NCBI RefSeq assembly: GCF_026239555.1
Contig: NZ_JAPIVP010000007.1
Span: 186,001 to 250,000, forward strand
Origin: Pedobacter sp. PF22-3
GTDB taxonomy: Bacteria; Bacteroidota; Bacteroidia; Sphingobacteriales; Sphingobacteriaceae
Reading direction: 5' to 3'
DNA length: 64,000 bases
Position numbers and translations under genes: made by a program. Under the pieces are notes generated by a model, which saw only the letters and a program-made list of their open reading frames with translations, was not told where the DNA came from and ran no database searches. Below are positions 56,237 through 64,000 of this stretch, one piece after another (within the stretch, counting starts at the first letter, position 1; every line of letters begins with the position of its first letter).

Positions 56237-58039
56237 ATGAGCAGTTTCGACCATAAAACAGCATTAACCGCAATTCCACATAAACCAGGCGTATACCAGT
56301 ATTGGGATGCCGATGGAAAGCTCATGTACATTGGTAAAGCGAAAGACCTGCGCAACCGTGTAGGTTCGTATTTTAACAGCGATAGAAACCAGTTTAATGG
56401 CAAAACGAGGGTATTGGTATCCAAGATCAGGAAAATCACTTTCACCATTGTTGATACGGAGATTGATGCCTGGTTACTGGAGAACAGCCTGATCAAAAAG
56501 CATCAGCCTAAATTTAATATCAACTTAAAGGACGATAAAACCTACCCATGGATTATCGTAAAAAATGAAAATTTCCCGCGCATTTACTGGACACGTAAAG
56601 TTATAAAGGATGGCTCAACCTATTTCGGCCCCTATGGCTCCATAGGCATGATGCATACCATTCTGGATCTGATTAAAGAAACCTATCCTTTACGCACCTG
56701 TAGTTTACCCCTGACGGAGAAAAATATAGATGAAGGCAAATTTAAAGTCTGCCTCGAATATCAGATTGGCAACTGTAAAGGACCTTGCCAAAACTACCAG
56801 ACTGAAACCGATTATGATAAAAATATTGGCGAGATCAAGGAAATTCTGAATGGTAAAATCGGAAACGTCATCCGCGATGTTAAAGGGGTTATTAAGTCGG
56901 CATCAGAAAACCTGAACTTCGAACTCGCGCATCAATACGCCAGGAGATTAGAGGTACTGGAAAAATACCAGAGCAAATCGACAGTGGTAAACAGTGCCAT
57001 TACCAATGTGGATGTGGTGAGCATTGCATCAGACGAACGTTATGCCTTTGTGAACTACCTGAAGGTAATGAACGGCACAATTATCCAAACGCAGACCATT
57101 GAGGTTAAAAAACAATTGGATGAAAGTGATGATGAGATTTTAACTCTGGCGATGCTAGAGTTCAGAACTAAATTTAACAGTACCTCGAAAGAAATTATTG
57201 TTCCTTTTGAACCCTCATTGGAAGATGAAAGTTTAAAGTTTACGGTTCCTAAACTGGGCGAAAAGAAGAAACTTTTAGAACTCTCGCAAAAGAATGTACT
57301 CTTCTTTAAAAAGGAGAAGCTTAACCAATATGAAAAGCTGAATCCTGATTTACGTACCGATCGGATTTTAACCACCATGCAAAAAGATCTGCGTTTAACG
57401 CAGCTTCCAAAGCACATCGAATGTTTTGATAATTCTAACTTTCAGGGAAAATATCCGGTTTCGGCAATTGTGGTATTTAAAGATGCCAAACCTTCGAAAA
57501 AAGACTACCGTCATTTTAATGTGAAAACGGTTGAAGGTCCCAATGATTTTGCAACCATGGAAGAAGCTGTTTTCCGTCGTTACAGAAGAATGTTGGATGA
57601 AAACCAGACTTTGCCCCAGCTCATCATTATCGATGGTGGTAAAGGGCAGCTTTCATCAGCGATGAAGAGTTTAAAGCTATTAGGGATAGAGAATAAGGTA
57701 ACCGTAATTGGTATAGCCAAGCGATTGGAAGAATTGTTCTATCCAGGCGATTCCTTTCCACTATACTTAGATAAGAAATCAGAAACCTTAAAGGTGATCC
57801 AACAATTACGTGATGAGGCCCACCGTTTCGGTATTACTTTTCACCGCAAAAAACGCGACCAGGGCACACTTAAAACCGAGCTTGAACAGATTGAAGGTAT
57901 TGGCAAAACAACTGCAGATAAATTGTTAACGCATTTTAAATCGGTTAAAAAGATCAAAGAAGCTACAGAAAAAGAGCTTTCAGCAGTACTCAATAAAAAA
58001 CAGGTAGTTACCTTGCTTTCACATTTTAAAGAAGCGTAA
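56237..58039 (+). CDS. uvrC: Excinuclease ABC subunit C
   Basis: The protein has 600 residues. The N-terminal GIY-YIG nuclease reads PGVYQYWDADGKLMYIGKAKDLRNRV (about 15-45). The Cys-rich region (CSLPLTEKNI, CLEYQIGNCKGPC), the UVR helix pair near 200-235, the RNase H-like second nuclease (HIECFDNSNFQG, PQLIIIDGGKGQLSSA) and two C-terminal HhH motifs (EQIEGIGKTTADKLL) follow in order. It makes both cuts in nucleotide excision repair with UvrAB. Confidence 0.96.
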   Translation: MSSFDHKTALTAIPHKPGVYQYWDADGKLMYIGKAKDLRNRVGSYFNSDRNQFNGKTRVLVSKIRKITFTIVDTEIDAWLLENSLIKKHQPKFNINLKDDKTYPWIIVKNENFPRIYWTRKVIKDGSTYFGPYGSIGMMHTILDLIKETYPLRTCSLPLTEKNIDEGKFKVCLEYQIGNCKGPCQNYQTETDYDKNIGEIKEILNGKIGNVIRDVKGVIKSASENLNFELAHQYARRLEVLEKYQSKSTVVNSAITNVDVVSIASDERYAFVNYLKVMNGTIIQTQTIEVKKQLDESDDEILTLAMLEFRTKFNSTSKEIIVPFEPSLEDESLKFTVPKLGEKKKLLELSQKNVLFFKKEKLNQYEKLNPDLRTDRILTTMQKDLRLTQLPKHIECFDNSNFQGKYPVSAIVVFKDAKPSKKDYRHFNVKTVEGPNDFATMEEAVFRRYRRMLDENQTLPQLIIIDGGKGQLSSAMKSLKLLGIENKVTVIGIAKRLEELFYPGDSFPLYLDKKSETLKVIQQLRDEAHRFGITFHRKKRDQGTLKTELEQIEGIGKTTADKLLTHFKSVKKIKEATEKELSAVLNKKQVVTLLSHFKEA

Positions 58040-58169
58040 ATCTGTTATGAACAGAATTACAGATACATCTGTAAAAATGTTAACACTTTGTTAATCTATA
58101 TTGCATAATATTCAAATCCTTTTTCTCTATTTTAGGGCCGTTAATACTCGTAAAAACATCCCTATTTAC

Positions 58170-58568
58170 ATGAATAACAACATCGTGGCAACCATAACCA
58201 AACTTTTGTTGGGTGTATGGTATTTTACCGAATCTGAAAGCCCTTTTAAAGCAGCAGATTGGGGGAAAATTACATCTTCAGAACTTTTGAAAGAAATTGC
58301 CATCAAATATAATGCTGATCCTTCCAATTTAAAACAAATTGATCAGGCCGACTTTTTTGATAGTCTAATATCAAATGTTGATCAAGCCGATGCGCCAATG
58401 GTCGAAAATGCAGGCAAAATAGCCGATTTCTACACCTTTTTAAAGCAAAACCTATCCAATATCACAGTAGTCAGAGTAGAAGGCGCTAGCCGGATTCCTG
58501 TACTTATTGCTGGCTATTTAACAGATGGCACTTGTATCGTGATCGAAACTTTTGCTATCGAAACCTAA
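58170..58568 (+). CDS. Nuclease A inhibitor-family protein (NuiA-like)
   Basis: From the ATG at 58170 the protein has 132 residues; a longer frame from 58101 adds 23 residues unlike the family. It begins with ATITKLLLGVWYFTESESPF, the hallmark of NuiA-family inhibitors, followed by a helical domain and the acidic stretch QIDQADFFDSL. No signal peptide, so it is probably cytoplasmic. In cyanobacteria NuiA blocks the NucA nuclease by filling its active site. The next gene, 35 bases downstream, is a secreted NucA-type nuclease. Confidence 0.85.
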   Translation: MNNNIVATITKLLLGVWYFTESESPFKAADWGKITSSELLKEIAIKYNADPSNLKQIDQADFFDSLISNVDQADAPMVENAGKIADFYTFLKQNLSNITVVRVEGASRIPVLIAGYLTDGTCIVIETFAIET

Positions 58569-58603
58569 AAATTCCTTACATCCATTAAAATAATCCTAAA
58601 ACA

Positions 58604-59977
58604 ATGAAAGCATTAAAAAAATTAAGCTTAATGGCCGTTTTATGTCTTGGCCTGGCTGCCTGTAAAAAAGACAACCCCACTCAGCCAGACAACATGCCAT
58701 TTGAGCAAAAGTTAAATAGTAAAGCATCTACGGCCGGTACCCAAGCAGTAGTTGCGGGTTTCCCCGAAACATTCGAATCGGGTACCAAAGGCAGTTACAC
58801 AGTTGGGGCTGTAACTTTAAGCAGCGGAAGCTGGAGTCTTGACGATGCGTTGATTGGAAATCTAACTGGAGATGCTAAAAATGGCAGTCAATCCGTACGT
58901 ATCCGTAACACAGGCACATTGAGCATGAATTTCAATGTAAACGGAGCCGATGTAATAACCGTTGCCCACGCCAAATATGGTAGCGATGCTAATAGTACGT
59001 GGCAACTGTGGTACTCTACTGATAGCGGTTCGAGCTGGCAACAAACCGGTAGCACCATTACCACCAGCTCAACAACTTTAACAACTGCAACATTTAATGT
59101 ATCCATTTCTGGAAATGTTCGCTTCCAGATCCGTAAAATCACAGGAGGTACTGCGCGTATCAATATCGACGATTTTAGTATTTCAACTGGTGACGGTGGA
59201 ACCACTCCTCCACCAACCACATCTGGAGATGATAGTAACCTATTACTGGGTAATCCAAGTAATGCGGTTGCAAGCACATCTTCTCCTGAAAATTACCTGA
59301 TGGACCACACTTATTATACAAGTTCTTACAGTAGAAGCAGGGCTACACCAAACTGGGTAAGCTGGCATATTGGATCGTCTGATTTAGGTTCAAATTCACG
59401 TCAAAATGATTTCAGAGCTGATAATACTTTACCTTCAGGCTGGTACCAGGTATCGAACAGCAGCTATTCCGGTTCAGGTTTCGATCGTGGTCATAACTGC
59501 CCATCAGCTGATCGGACTGCTTCTGTAACGTCAAACTCCTCCACATTCTTAATGAGCAATATGATGCCTCAGGCACCTAACAACAACCAGGGTCCTTGGG
59601 CCGATCTTGAAAACTACACACGCTCATTGGTTACAGCAGGTAACGAAGTTTATATCGTTTGTGGTTCTTATGGTTCTGGTGGTACAGGAAGCAACGGTGG
59701 CACTACATATACCATTGATAACGGACGTGTTAACGTACCCTCAAATACATGGAAAGTTATTGTGGTATTGCCAAACGGAAATAACGATTTAAGCAGGATT
59801 ACATCTTCTACAAGAGTAATTGCAGTAAACATGCCAAATACAAATGGCTTAAATACCAACTGGAGAACATTCCGTACAACGGTTAATTCAATTGAATCTG
59901 CCACAGGATATGATCTTCTATCTAATGTATCTACAACCATTCAAAATGTATTAGAGGCTGCTACTGATAACCAATAA
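58604..59977 (+). CDS. DNA/RNA non-specific endonuclease lipoprotein (NucA-type)
   Basis: The protein has 457 residues with a lipobox at Cys20 (LGLAACKKDN). Residues about 50-195 form a beta-sandwich domain (GFPETFESGTKGSY, QLWYSTDSGSSW) typical of Bacteroidota surface proteins. A Thr/Pro linker leads to the NUC domain (about 215-455) with the catalytic DRGH at 294-297 (GFDRGHNCPSADRT) and the metal-binding Asn region (SNMMPQAPNNN). It is a Mg-dependent nuclease acting outside the cytoplasm on DNA and RNA. It is preceded by its putative inhibitor. Confidence 0.9.
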   Translation: MKALKKLSLMAVLCLGLAACKKDNPTQPDNMPFEQKLNSKASTAGTQAVVAGFPETFESGTKGSYTVGAVTLSSGSWSLDDALIGNLTGDAKNGSQSVRIRNTGTLSMNFNVNGADVITVAHAKYGSDANSTWQLWYSTDSGSSWQQTGSTITTSSTTLTTATFNVSISGNVRFQIRKITGGTARINIDDFSISTGDGGTTPPPTTSGDDSNLLLGNPSNAVASTSSPENYLMDHTYYTSSYSRSRATPNWVSWHIGSSDLGSNSRQNDFRADNTLPSGWYQVSNSSYSGSGFDRGHNCPSADRTASVTSNSSTFLMSNMMPQAPNNNQGPWADLENYTRSLVTAGNEVYIVCGSYGSGGTGSNGGTTYTIDNGRVNVPSNTWKVIVVLPNGNNDLSRITSSTRVIAVNMPNTNGLNTNWRTFRTTVNSIESATGYDLLSNVSTTIQNVLEAATDNQ

Positions 59978-59996
59978 TAGGCTATTCAGTTAAATT

Positions 59997-60033
59997 AAAG
60001 CGGTAATCCATAGGTTTGGATTACCGCTTTTTT
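59997..60033 (+). terminator. Terminator of the nuclease gene
   Basis: AAAGCGGTAATCCA pairs with TGGATTACCGCTTT, followed by T residues, 20 bases after the stop. Confidence 0.85.
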
Positions 60034-60049
60034 GCATTATGCTAATATT

Positions 60050-60240
60050 TCATTCTGAACGCAGTGAAGAATCTTTTAATAAATTTGCTAAAAGAACCTT
60101 CGTTACACCCAGGATGACAATTTCTAAAAAGAATCGTCATCTCGACTGAAACGCAGTGGAATGGAGAGATCTATCTCGAGATAGATTTAGCTTCGCTGAG
60201 CACTTCGTGGTTCTCGACTTCGCTCGAAATGACTGTGAGG
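60050..60240. repeat. Cluster of REP-like sequences
   Basis: CATTCTGAACGCAGTGAAG and the inverse CCAGGATGACA pair, then GTCATCTCGACTGAA ... TCGCTCGAAATGACT. The word TTAGCTTCGCTGAGCACTTC at 60187-60206 is identical to one at 30159-30178. Confidence 0.7.
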
Positions 60241-60261
60241 AGAAAAGAATTCTCCGCAAAC

Positions 60262-60294
60262 AAAAAAGGCTCCGATTTTCATCGGAACCTTTTT
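60262..60294 (-). terminator. Terminator of the gld operon
   Basis: AAAAAGGCTCCGAT and ATCGGAACCTTTTT pair, just past the gldN stop, with a T run on the minus strand. Confidence 0.8.
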
Positions 60295-60300
60295 ATGAGG

Positions 60301-61212
60301 TTAGTATTCCCAAAGACCTTGCTCGTAATCAAGAACGGATTTTTTAATCCTTTCTGATTCGTATAACCGCTCTTTAGGGTTTGAAATAATATCTCTGATC
60401 TTATTATCACCAGGATTCGATTCTTTAACAATATAACTGCTAAACAAGCGGCGAATAAAGAAATCATCGAAGCTTAATGATGAAGCATCATTATTGGTAT
60501 TGATCAAACGTTTCTTAGTCAAAATTTCCCTCGCTTCAGGATAGTACACCCAAAATACAGGCTGCCATTGTTTAGAAACCTCATTGTACTTTAACGGCGC
60601 AATGCCTACAATACGTGGTTCAAAAATAGAACGTTTGGTATCGAAAATCCAATCCTCTTTTATTCTGAACTTTAAGAACAATTCCGGGTTAAAATCATTA
60701 ACAACCGTAGTAACGGTTCCGGTTTTATTGTTCGAAACCTCTGCTGTTCCTAAAGCTGATTTAGCTGCAGAATCTGCAGACATTGGATTAAGGAAAGCAT
60801 CATCTTCGTTTAAGGCACTATCAATTGGCGAGTATGCTGTTAGTTCGTCTTTTTTAATTGCGCCGATCAATACATCGATCAATCTCGATTTAGGAGATCT
60901 CAAAGGTGAGTTTACGGTATCCCTTAAATCAATTTCTCTCCAGATCCGTTTTGCATAAAAAACATCTTCCTCCCTCACATCAGCCAAAGGAACCATTTCA
61001 GTACTGTCAATGTCCTTACGGGCATAGAAACCATCTTTAGGCGGTACCTTTAGTTTCTTTTTAGCTGTTTTAACAGGAGCTTTAACCGTATCTACCGCAG
61101 CAGCAGCAGCTACTGGTGCAGCTTTCTTCGGTGCTAACCTAGTTGGCTTTTTTTGTGCAAAAGCAAACGCGGTTAACAAAACTAAAATAGCAATACTTAA
61201 AATCCTTTTCAT
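60301..61212 (-). CDS. gldN: Gliding motility/type IX secretion protein GldN (PorN)
   Basis: The protein has 303 residues with signal peptide MKRILSIAILVLLTAFAFAQ, an Ala/Lys-rich linker (about 21-55) and the GldN core (DGFYARKDIDSTEMVPLADVREEDVFYAKRIWREIDLRDT, FRIKEDWIFD, YPEAREILTKKR). With GldK it forms the outer-membrane-associated ring of type IX secretion. It lies 6 bases after gldM in the order K-L-M-N. Confidence 0.95.
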   Translation of the reverse strand: MKRILSIAILVLLTAFAFAQKKPTRLAPKKAAPVAAAAAVDTVKAPVKTAKKKLKVPPKDGFYARKDIDSTEMVPLADVREEDVFYAKRIWREIDLRDTVNSPLRSPKSRLIDVLIGAIKKDELTAYSPIDSALNEDDAFLNPMSADSAAKSALGTAEVSNNKTGTVTTVVNDFNPELFLKFRIKEDWIFDTKRSIFEPRIVGIAPLKYNEVSKQWQPVFWVYYPEAREILTKKRLINTNNDASSLSFDDFFIRRLFSSYIVKESNPGDNKIRDIISNPKERLYESERIKKSVLDYEQGLWEY

Positions 61213-61218
61213 CTTCTT

Positions 61219-62751
61219 TTATTTTACACTGAACGCTAATGAAGGCAAAATTCTTTGACGACCATCTGGACCTACAGAAACAATATCTTCAAAAAACACC
61301 CTTGTTCCGGGAGTAACTGAATTCATCGCACCTTTAACTGCACCAGCGAAACTTCCACCACTACCAGCAATGGTAACCGCATCAGATCGTGGTTTAATAA
61401 TGGTTAATTTATACCGTTGTATTTTAAACTTAACATCAAAAGGAAAATCATCCAGATCAGCTTCTATCTCGCTTTCGCTCTTTAACTGTACCGAAGCGAT
61501 ATCACCTCCTGCGCGTCCGCCAACCTTAGCAACTGGCGCCGGAATGGCTTTCACCCTGAATTTTTGTGAGCCTAAGCTAACTGTTTTACCCGCATTGTTT
61601 GCTGAAACATTGATAGATACTTCCTGGCCCACCATGCTGCCCGGAACATTTACATTATAATTCCCATTACTACCAGACATTGAACCGCCTGAAATGGAAG
61701 CACGTACGCTTTCTAATGGAAAGCCTGCTGCCGAAACGGTAAACGGATTGGCAATACCAGCATAAATTACATTCAGTTTCGTTGAAGAAACAGATGCCGA
61801 TGGTTTTGCTACCTGATAGGTTTGTGGTTGAGTTTTGTATTCTTTTACCTGTCCATCAGTTTGGCGAACACGTACCGTACCCACCCAGGTAAACTGACCA
61901 ACACTACCGGTACCACCAGTATAAGTTCCTTTACCATCTTTAACAGCTAATTTATTTCCGTTAACCGTAATATCAGGAGTTGATCTCGAATCGCTGGCTG
62001 TTAAAAACACTTCAGCGGTATAAGGCTGACCTTGGATCACATAAGAAGTAGGTGCTACGGCAACTGCTGCAAACTGATCTAAATTAACCTGTGCTTTATC
62101 CATATTTCCGAACAGTTTCTTCACTACTTCTGCCTCAGCATTTTTAGTATCTGTTTGTAGTTTCGTTAAAATGGTCATAGCAGCCGTTAGTGGTGTTCCC
62201 TCACCAAAGTAAGTTTCTTGCCAATTCCCTTTTCTTTTTCTTGCCGGATCTTTAGCTTCAAGAGAGAAAGAAACATTCGCCCGATCTGCAGGATCTAATA
62301 AAGAGATTAATTTCTCTCTGGTTGCATTAATTCTCTTCTTTAACTCATCTGCTTTCTTTTGATTAATCATGATATTCTGAGCAATATCCTGATTAGATCT
62401 ATTTACCAGATCTTCCGTTTCAGGGTCGATCCCGTCACCTGCCTGAGTAAATTCTTTTTTAAGACTTTCTATGTAATTATTTAAATCATCAGCCGCCTTT
62501 TGCGCTTGTTTAGCCTTATCATAAATAGGCTGAGCACGTGCCGGCTCTTCTTTCAACTTCGAATTTTCGAAGGCAGAAAACAACTGATTAATGCTTGTAT
62601 TTACATTGTTTTTAGAAGTATCCAAACTATCGTTGATATTTTTGAATGCATCTAAAATAGTATCTGATACGTTTAAGGCGAGCATGGCCAACAATACCAA
62701 ATACATGATATTGATCATCCGCTGCCTTGTTGTTTCTTTTCCGCCTGCCAT
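61219..62751 (-). CDS. gldM: Gliding motility/type IX secretion motor protein GldM (PorM)
   Basis: The protein has 510 residues. It opens MAGGKETTRQRMINIMYLVLLAMLALNVS, with one membrane helix near 13-30, followed by a long helical section and three or four periplasmic beta domains (about 200-510, ending FSVK). GldM crosses the inner membrane and reaches GldKN; with GldL it forms the proton-driven motor of type IX secretion and gliding. The next gene, gldN, starts 6 bases later. Confidence 0.95.
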   Translation of the reverse strand: MAGGKETTRQRMINIMYLVLLAMLALNVSDTILDAFKNINDSLDTSKNNVNTSINQLFSAFENSKLKEEPARAQPIYDKAKQAQKAADDLNNYIESLKKEFTQAGDGIDPETEDLVNRSNQDIAQNIMINQKKADELKKRINATREKLISLLDPADRANVSFSLEAKDPARKRKGNWQETYFGEGTPLTAAMTILTKLQTDTKNAEAEVVKKLFGNMDKAQVNLDQFAAVAVAPTSYVIQGQPYTAEVFLTASDSRSTPDITVNGNKLAVKDGKGTYTGGTGSVGQFTWVGTVRVRQTDGQVKEYKTQPQTYQVAKPSASVSSTKLNVIYAGIANPFTVSAAGFPLESVRASISGGSMSGSNGNYNVNVPGSMVGQEVSINVSANNAGKTVSLGSQKFRVKAIPAPVAKVGGRAGGDIASVQLKSESEIEADLDDFPFDVKFKIQRYKLTIIKPRSDAVTIAGSGGSFAGAVKGAMNSVTPGTRVFFEDIVSVGPDGRQRILPSLAFSVK

Positions 62752-62792
62752 GTTTGATGTAGCTTTTCTTTAAAAATTAAAAACTAAACAAA

Positions 62793-63602
62793 TTATACAC
62801 GTGGGCTATTCATAGCCGATAACATATTGCCATAAATTGCATTTAGCGATGATAGGTTTTTAGCCAGTTTGTTCACCTCTTCTTTAAACTGTTTCGAATC
62901 TTCCATCGATTCATTAAAGTTTTGCATGGTTAATGATAGGTTTGAATAGAATTTATTCATCGATTTTAGATGCGCACTAGAATCCTGTAATTCCAATTCA
63001 TAAACCGCATTTAAAGCCGATAAGTTCTTAGCTAAATTATTAACCTGTTCGTGGTATGCCTGAGAATCTACATTGCTTTCGCCCATTGCTTTTAAATTAG
63101 CCGTTGCTTTTTCAAAAGATGCGCTCAGATTATCGAAACCAGCTGATGCGGTTTTAATCTTACCTGTTAATTCATTTGTTGCAGTAGATGCATCCGCAAC
63201 ATTCGAAATTGCAGCCACCTTATCACCAAACGTACGTAAACCAGTACCTAAACTCTCGATCAACTCTGGACCAATTTTAGCATCAGATAACATTTTATCC
63301 AAAGCCGCTGTATTAGATGATGAAGCTACTGCAGCAACAGGTCTGGCTGAAGCTGTTGGTAAATCTCCTTTAAAATCTGCCTTTAATTCAGGATAAACCC
63401 TTTCCCATGCTGGTTCTGGTTCTGGTGGAAAAAATCCCGTTAAAAAGAATAAAAATGCCTCTACGCCAAGACCAATACCGATCATATAGTTACCTAAAAT
63501 CCCACCAATATGTAGAATTTTAAATAATGCTCCGATAATTACAATACTTGCGCCCCATGAAATCGCTACGTGTAACCAGCCTGGTTGTTTCTTTGCTGCC
63601 AT
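62793..63602 (-). CDS. gldL: Gliding motility/type IX secretion motor protein GldL (PorL)
   Basis: The protein has 269 residues. Two membrane helices lie near 10-27 (WLHVAISWGASIVIIGALFKILH) and 32-55 (NYMIGIGLGVEAFLFFLTGFF), followed by the acidic cytoplasmic part (EPEPAWERVYPELKADF) and a helical tail with two similar segments (YHEQVNNLAKNLSALNAVYELE and FKEEVNKLAKNLSSLNAIYG). GldL is the cytoplasmic ring of the motor. It is 41 bases before gldM. Confidence 0.95.
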   Translation of the reverse strand: MAAKKQPGWLHVAISWGASIVIIGALFKILHIGGILGNYMIGIGLGVEAFLFFLTGFFPPEPEPAWERVYPELKADFKGDLPTASARPVAAVASSSNTAALDKMLSDAKIGPELIESLGTGLRTFGDKVAAISNVADASTATNELTGKIKTASAGFDNLSASFEKATANLKAMGESNVDSQAYHEQVNNLAKNLSALNAVYELELQDSSAHLKSMNKFYSNLSLTMQNFNESMEDSKQFKEEVNKLAKNLSSLNAIYGNMLSAMNSPRV

Positions 63603-63640
63603 AAATTTGATGTTTTTCTTTAGTTTTTAGTTTGTTTGGT

Positions 63641-64000
63641 TTAACGTCTTAAATCGGTACCAGGGTATGATGAAACACACCTGAAACCAATATATGACCT
63701 TTGAGTATCCTGATATTCATATGTTGCTACGGCATTTTGCAGGAAGTAGCCTGTATCTTTCCAGGAACCTCCCTTAACTACTTTACGTTTTTTGTATTTA
63801 CTGTCGCCTGCGCCAGCATCATAAGTAAAGTTAGGGTTCAGATCATGCAATAACGGGCTAGCACCTTTATTGTAAGCGGTGATGGTCCATTCTGATACGT
63901 TTCCGGACATATTATACAAGCCGTAATCGTTGGGGAAATAAGACCTGACACCTACTGTGTAAATACCGCCATCGCTCGAATAATCACCACGACCGGGTTT
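63641..64000 (-). CDS. gldK: Gliding motility lipoprotein GldK (PorK), 3' part
   Basis: The frame is open to the window edge and the stop is at 63641. The visible 119 residues contain the formylglycine-enzyme-like end: GVRSYFPNDYGLYNMSGNVSEW, KGGSWKDTGYFL and RSYIGFRCVSS. This is the FGE-sulfatase-type fold of GldK, the outer-membrane lipoprotein ring partner of GldN. The lipobox and N-terminal part are outside the window. It is 38 bases before gldL. Confidence 0.92.
   Translation of the reverse strand, partial: KPGRGDYSSDGGIYTVGVRSYFPNDYGLYNMSGNVSEWTITAYNKGASPLLHDLNPNFTYDAGAGDSKYKKRKVVKGGSWKDTGYFLQNAVATYEYQDTQRSYIGFRCVSSYPGTDLRR

Noticed and set aside
58101..58169. Longer start for the NuiA-like protein
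   Set aside because: The added residues do not match the family, and the ATG at 58170 gives the usual N-terminus.
63641..63919. A complete 92-residue gene at the right end
   Set aside because: The frame is open to position 64000 and continues the FGE-like fold, so it is the 3' part of gldK.

Overview
The window is chromosomal DNA of a Bacteroidota bacterium, most likely a Pedobacter-like member of the Sphingobacteriaceae. The case rests on the gldK-L-M-N block and a SprE/PorW-type gene (type IX secretion and gliding), an atp operon without beta and epsilon subunits, many lipoproteins with a Cys-Lys-Lys start, Bacteroidota-type -7 boxes (TAnnTTTG), few Shine-Dalgarno sites, and short REP-like intergenic repeats. 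No rRNA, tRNA, prophage, insertion sequence or CRISPR array was seen.

Layout. 1-2.6 kb: the start of a deoxyhypusine synthase-family gene, an outer-membrane barrel gene, and repeats. 2.65-12.5 kb: an accessory RHS/YD-repeat operon on the minus strand: a pyocin-knob/coiled-coil exported protein, a broken RHS-type gene, a 1373-residue SpvB/RHS-like protein, a 1156-residue RHS protein with an unassigned C-terminal domain, and a small membrane-anchored protein in the usual place of an immunity gene. 13-19.6 kb: blaI, an M56 (BlaR1-type) protease fused to a cell-wall amidase, a second M56 protease fused to an OstA/LptA-like region, and a TonB-dependent receptor gene broken by two one-base lesions.

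19.7-30.7 kb: repeats, DUF1345, an O-methyltransferase, a SirB1-type protein, GH18 chitinase, CAP lipoprotein, GH16 hydrolase, a lipoprotein, an esterase, prfB with its programmed frameshift, an M20 amidohydrolase and a strongly structured non-coding element. 30.7-39 kb: pgi, a cytochrome c/YceI/DUF5777 operon, a minus-strand envelope operon (LPG-synthase-like flippase, family 2 glycosyltransferase, oligopeptide-type ABC permease) divergent from ruvC. 39-44.5 kb: DUF4349 lipoprotein, a 297-bp tandem repeat array, a small membrane protein, e(P4) phosphatase, a lipoprotein, and an AAA ATPase with repeated operator-like palindromes upstream.

44.6-50.8 kb: atp operon (atpZ/I, an extra membrane protein, B, E, F, H, A, G) with odd GCG-rich filler repeats between some genes. 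50.9-60 kb: SprE/PorW, penicillin-binding protein 1A, UvrC, then a NuiA-type nuclease inhibitor next to a secreted NucA-type nuclease. 60.3-64 kb: gldN, gldM, gldL and the 3' part of gldK, which with SprE supply much of the type IX secretion core.

The parts most worth following up are the RHS locus with its possible toxin/immunity pair, the BlaI operon whose sensor protease carries an amidase where BlaR1 has its ligand-binding domain, the nuclease/inhibitor pair, and a repeat family shared by the 19.7-20.2 kb and 40.2-41.2 kb regions.
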